From contig CM041780.1 of the NCBI GenBank assembly GCA_023374045.1, forward strand, positions 32,792,337 through 32,856,336: a stretch of DNA of 64,000 nt. The letters are read 5' to 3'. A program made the translations under genes and the position numbers. Shown one piece after another: positions 60,117-64,000 of this stretch. The stretch comes from Limonium bicolor. Lineage: Eukaryota; Streptophyta; Magnoliopsida; Caryophyllales; Plumbaginaceae. The notes below the pieces were generated by a model, which was not told the origin of the DNA, ran no database searches, and was given only the letters and a program-made list of their open reading frames with translations. Position 1 is the first letter of the stretch. Every line of letters begins with the position of its first letter.

Positions 60117-60134
60117 TGGCGCCGTTGCCGGGGA
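60117..60134 (+). other. primer binding site of element G (tRNA-Asp type)
   Basis: TGGCGCCGTTGCCGGGGA, three bases after the LTR end. It is complementary to the 3' end of plant tRNA-Asp(GTC), as is typical of Athila elements. Confidence 0.88.
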
Positions 60135-60220
60135 CTTGACTTTGTCAAGTCCTTTGCCTTGGTTGTCAATTGTTTTTGTTTTATTTGATTTGTTTTGTTT
60201 AACTGTGCAGGTGTTGGTGA

Positions 60221-62016
60221 ATGCACGGTACTCGATCTCGAGGTCCACCAAGATTCAACTTAGACTTAGAGATCAACCGTACAGCTCGAAGAGCGAGAAG
60301 AGCACTCACCTTCGCCATGGCTGCTAACGGACCAGCCAATCCCAATGCCAACGCTGAGCAGTCCACTTTGGGAAGAATAAATCGGCCGCCAGCTGCTCCT
60401 AGAAGAGGACCTGTGACTTACCGAACCTCACAGCTGAATTAACAGCAGAATGGCAAAAGTTGAAACCAAGCCATCAGACAAACGCTGTCAGGAATCATCC
60501 AGCAGGGACCTTCTCAGGCGCAGACCCGGCTGATGCACTCGACCATGTCCACCGGTTTTTAGTCCATCTGGATTCGTTGGGGATGTCCCAGGGGCTTGAG
60601 GAATATGCTCGGCTGTGCTTATTTCAGCACAGTCTATCAGGGGAAGCCTCGAAGTGGTTCCACCGTCTACCACCAGGTATCATCACTACCTGGGAGCTGC
60701 TGACGGAGAGGTTCTATGAGAAGTATATTCCCATCTCCCGGACCAGACAGATGATCGCTGATCTGACCGCTTTCAGACAGTCCGGTAACGAGACAATATG
60801 TGAAGCTTGGGATAGGTTCAAGGAGCTGCTCCGCCAGTGCCCGCATCACGGTCAGAATATGACGTCCTTGGCCCAGGGGTTCTTTCAAGGGCTGAGAGAT
60901 GAGCACAGAGCCGAGGTCAGAGCCGCATTGGGTGGAAATTTGTTGGCTAAAAGCGGAGAGGAATTTATGTCAGCCATGGAGTCCTACTGCGAGGAGCTCC
61001 GCCAGTGGAGCAACAGTGGAGGAAGGGTCTTTACAGTTGGGCAGACCTCCTCTCGAACTCCAGACCCTATGATGGAGCAGATTGCTGCTGAGCAGGCCCA
61101 TCTGAGTACCACAGTGGGCAATATGGCGAAGATGCTCGAGCGGCTCACTATGGGACAGACATCTGTGCAAGCCGTCAAGCAGGTGTCTACTGGTCCAAAT
61201 GAGGTATGCTGTTCTCAGTGTGGAGACAGCCATGACTACGAAGACTGCCCGATGGTTGCTGAGATGAGGCAGACTGAGGAAGCAAATGTAATTGGTCAGT
61301 ACAACAGGCAGCCTTGGATGCAGAACCAGCATCCAAACCTGAGGTACGGTAATCCAAATAACGCCCTCAACTCACAGCAGATGCAGCCTCAGAGGGCAAG
61401 TCAGGGAGGACCACCTGGTTTTTTAGGCCCCCATACAATCAGTTTAGGCCACAGCAATCTCCAGCTCAGCCATCGTCACTGAGTTCGAACAATGCTAATT
61501 TAAAGGAGATGATGGATAAACTGATGGCCTCTCAAGAGCAACAAACAGTGATAAATCAGAATCTGGCAGCTGGCCAGCAAAAGCTTGAGAACGCTATGGT
61601 GGAGATGCAAGGAACTATGAGTCAGTTGACTCAGTTCCTCCTGCAGCAGAGACCGTCTGGCTCACTGCCTTCCCAAACAGACCCCAATCCTAAAGCTCAG
61701 TTGAAGGCAGTGACGGTTTGGAAACCGTGGTAGTCGAAGACTGCTCAGATTCTGAAGAGGTGGCAGCAGTTACCTTAAGAAGCGGGAAGCAGTTAATAAA
61801 TAGAAATCAAGTGGCTGAGGACCAAGCTGACGAGGAGACCGGTCGCCCTTCTTCTAGCACTGGTGCACCGTCAGGGCCCCCAGCCCCTCCTGAGGTAGTT
61901 GTTGAGGAGACCCAGGCTCCTATTTCTTCCCCTTCTCATATTTTGACTGCTAAAAACTCCAAGGGTAAGGTGGTTCCGAAGGAACTTCCTTTCCCTAATA
62001 GATTAAAAGAAAAGAA
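60221..62016 (+). pseudogene. gag: gag of element G (frame-broken)
   Basis: It starts at ATG 60221 (MHGTRSRGPPRF). The retrotransposon gag domain (about 60500-60960) includes AGTFSGADPADALDHVHRF, EASKWFHRLPPG and FYEKYIP. A zinc knuckle CSQCGDSHDYEDC (CX2CX3HX4C) lies near 61212-61250. A Gln-rich coiled region (61509-61660) and an acidic, Pro-rich linker with VTLRSGKQ follow. The reading frame moves three times before the protease: near 60436, in a T6 run at 61419-61424, and near 61705-61720. A fourth change falls in an A-rich run near 62010. No stop arises by substitution within the correct frames. Confidence 0.85.
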
Positions 62017-64000
62017 CTTGATGATCAATTTGGGAAATTTTTAAGTGTATTTTCGAAGCTTACTATTAATATTCCCTTGATTGATGCTATCAAGCAGATG
62101 CCTAACTACGCTCGCTTTGTGAAGGATTTGATTTCTAACAAGCGAAGGTTCAAAGAAAAGGAGATTATTCAGCTGACAGAGACGTGCTCTGCAGCCATCC
62201 AGCAGAAGCTCCCTCCAAAGTGTGGAGATCCAGGGCAGCCCATCATCCCTTGCACCATAGGAGACATGGACTGTGGGTACGAACTCTGCGACCTTGGAGC
62301 AAGCATCAATTTAATGCCAAAGAAGCTTCATGCTGGTGAGCTTGTCCCAATCAATTTTAATTTACAATTGGCTGATCGTTCCTCAATCAAACCTCTTGGT
62401 ATGGTTGGAACGTTGTGGTAGGTGTTGGTAACTTCTTCTTCCCTGCTGATTTTGTTATTCTTGATATGGATGAGGATGTGGAAGTACCATTAATTTTGGG
62501 TAGACCATTCCTGAGAACTGCTAAAACTGTCATTGATGTTGACAAAGGAAAAATCACCCTGAAATTTAATAATGAGGAGCTTAGTTTTGATATCACCAAG
62601 ATGATGAGAACAAATGCTTCTTCTCATGCTGTACTTTCTATTGATGTCGACTATACTGATGATATTGATGCATTTGTCGCTGAAAGTACTGATGACTCTT
62701 CCTTCCTGTTTGAGAATTCTGATCTGTTAAGACAGGTGTTATGCCATTCGATTGAGGATGACAAGGAGAGCACTGAGGTAGCTACTGTTGTCCAGCAGCT
62801 TAACCAGGGACGAACCTATTTTCGCCCTCATGCTCCTCCTGTGGAGCCACTGGACAGGCCTACTCAGAGGCTCATTCCTTCAGTAGAGAAGCCCCCCACT
62901 CTTGAATTAAAAACTCTTCCTTCAAATCTTAAATATGCTTTCTTGGCAGAGGGTGGCGCCCTGCCAGTTATTATTTCTTCTTCTTTGTCTGTTTCGCAGG
63001 AAAGCAGACTTCTGGAAGTATTAGGAAGACACAAGGGAGCATTGGGGTGGTCAGTGGCAGATATTAAAGGGATCAGTCCAGGGTTCTGCACTCACCGAAT
63101 CTACATGGAAGATAGTATCAAACCAGTGAGGCAACCCCAAAGGAGATTGAACCCCAACCTGAAGGAAGTAGTGAAAGCTGAAGTGTTAAAGCTCTTGGAT
63201 GCGGGCATCATCTACCCCATCTCTGACAGCCGCTGGGTTTCTCCCGTGCAAGTCGTACCCAAGAAAGGAGGAATTGTGGCGGTGCCCAATGACAAGGGAG
63301 AGCTGGTGCCTCAAAGACAGACCACTGGCTGGAGGATGTGCATAGACTACAGACGTTTGAACGAGGCCACAAGAAAGGATCATTTCCCGCTGCCGTTCAT
63401 CGATCAGATGTTGGAGCGACTGGCTGGGCAGGAGTACTACTGTTTCCTTGATGGATACAGCGGTTACTTCCAGATTCCCATCGCGCCAGAGGATCAGGAG
63501 AAGACCACCTTCACCTGCCCTTATGGCACGTTTGCTTATAGGAGGATGCCATTTGGTCTCTGCAACGCACCAGCCACCTTCCAGCGGTGCATGATGGCCA
63601 TTTTCAACGAATTTATTGAGAAGAGCATAGAAGTCTTCATGGACGACTTCTCGGTGTATGGCCAGAACTTTGATGTGTGTCTGGATCAGCTGGATCAGAT
63701 ACTAAGCAGATGTGAGGAGACCCACCTGGTTTTAAATTGGGAGAAGTGCCATTTTATGGTACATGAGGGTATAGTGCTTGGGCACAGGGTCTCCAAAGAC
63801 GGCATTCAGGTGGATAAGGCAAAAGTGGAAGTCATTGAGGGGTTACCTCCTCCCACTTCAGTCAGAGGAGTCAGATCTTTCCTGGGTCACGCGGGGTTCT
63901 ATCGAAGGTTCATCCAGGACTTTTCAAAAATCGCGAAGCCCTTGTCTGATCTCCTGCAGAAAGATGTTAAGTTTCACTTCTCAGAAGAATGTTTGAAGGC
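62017..64000 (+). pseudogene. pol: protease and reverse transcriptase of element G (runs off the window)
   Basis: Continues from gag after the frame change near 62010. The aspartic protease motif CDLGASINLMP is near 62287-62320, followed after a frame change near 62407 by VPLILGRPFL (about 62485). From 62409 the frame stays open to the window end. The reverse transcriptase spans about 63080-64000, with WVSPVQVVPKK, CIDYRRLN, FLDGYSGYFQIPI, MPFGLCNAPATFQ, FMDDFSVYG (catalytic DD at 63642-63647) and SFLGHAGFYRRFI. The proteins are Athila-like. RNase H and integrase would follow beyond 64000. Confidence 0.9.

Larger units (their letters stand above)
58503..64000 (+). mobile_element. element G: Athila-like Ty3/gypsy retrotransposon, 5' part
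   Basis: 5' LTR (58503-60113), a tRNA-Asp-type primer site (60117), gag with a zinc knuckle, an Athila-type protease (CDLGAS) and a reverse transcriptase with FMDD. The rest of pol, any env-like region and the 3' LTR lie beyond the window. It is inserted in the second internal region of E; the expected duplication is AGCCG or close to it. The protein sequence is well preserved, with no substitution stops seen. It is broken only by single-base frame changes. Confidence 0.9.

Noticed and set aside
60970..61332. Minus-strand 120-codon ORF opposite Athila gag
   Set aside because: Shadow of the sense gag frame, which has the gag domain and zinc knuckle.

Overview
The window is repeat-filled nuclear DNA from a flowering plant. 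No host gene, tRNA or rRNA could be supported. The plant assignment rests on initiator-tRNA-Met primer sites (TGGTATCAGAGC), Tekay/Del-type and Athila-type Ty3/gypsy proteins, very long LTRs, and a plant-type AlkB homologue. The species cannot be told from this sequence.

Layout. An old LTR-like sequence (X) is present in three pieces (1-1163, about 14530-17166, 39511-39657), each pair separated by younger insertions. Element A (1164-14524, minus strand) has two LTRs of about 4.1 kb and an internal region with no ORF. Element B (17172-39505, plus strand, duplication CTCAC) is a Tekay-like element with about 3.8 kb LTRs. Its 5' LTR was split by element C (19638-27983, duplication TTATG), a non-coding element with Tat/Ogre-like features and several tandem-repeat blocks. 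Element D (39658-41545) is part of an LTR related to A's. It was entered by element E (41546 onward), which has the tandem order LTR-internal-LTR-internal; both internals are badly decayed gag-pol. The second E internal is interrupted at 58503 by an Athila-like element (G), whose LTR, primer site, gag, protease and reverse transcriptase run off the window end.

The most unusual content lies inside element B. Between a broken gag and a broken pol sits an uninterrupted 220-codon ORF (31150-31812) for an AlkB-type 2-oxoglutarate/Fe(II) dioxygenase. It has the HxD motif, the distal His and the NxTFR tail, and it resembles plant ALKBH1-like proteins. It looks like a captured host nucleic-acid demethylase carried by a retrotransposon. 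The gag next to it holds a 95-nt segment with full intron signals, and potential splice sites flank the AlkB segment in a phase that would join gag to pol.

Recurring themes: every in-frame stop seen in B's gag-pol is TAG at a CAG or CTGG position, as expected from deamination at methylated CHG sites. Four different LTR families here each carry an array of short GC-rich inverted repeats. The primer sites and polypurine tracts of A, B and E lie in or beside conserved small hairpins. All coordinates and family calls come from reading the sequence and comparing copies within the window; no database was searched.
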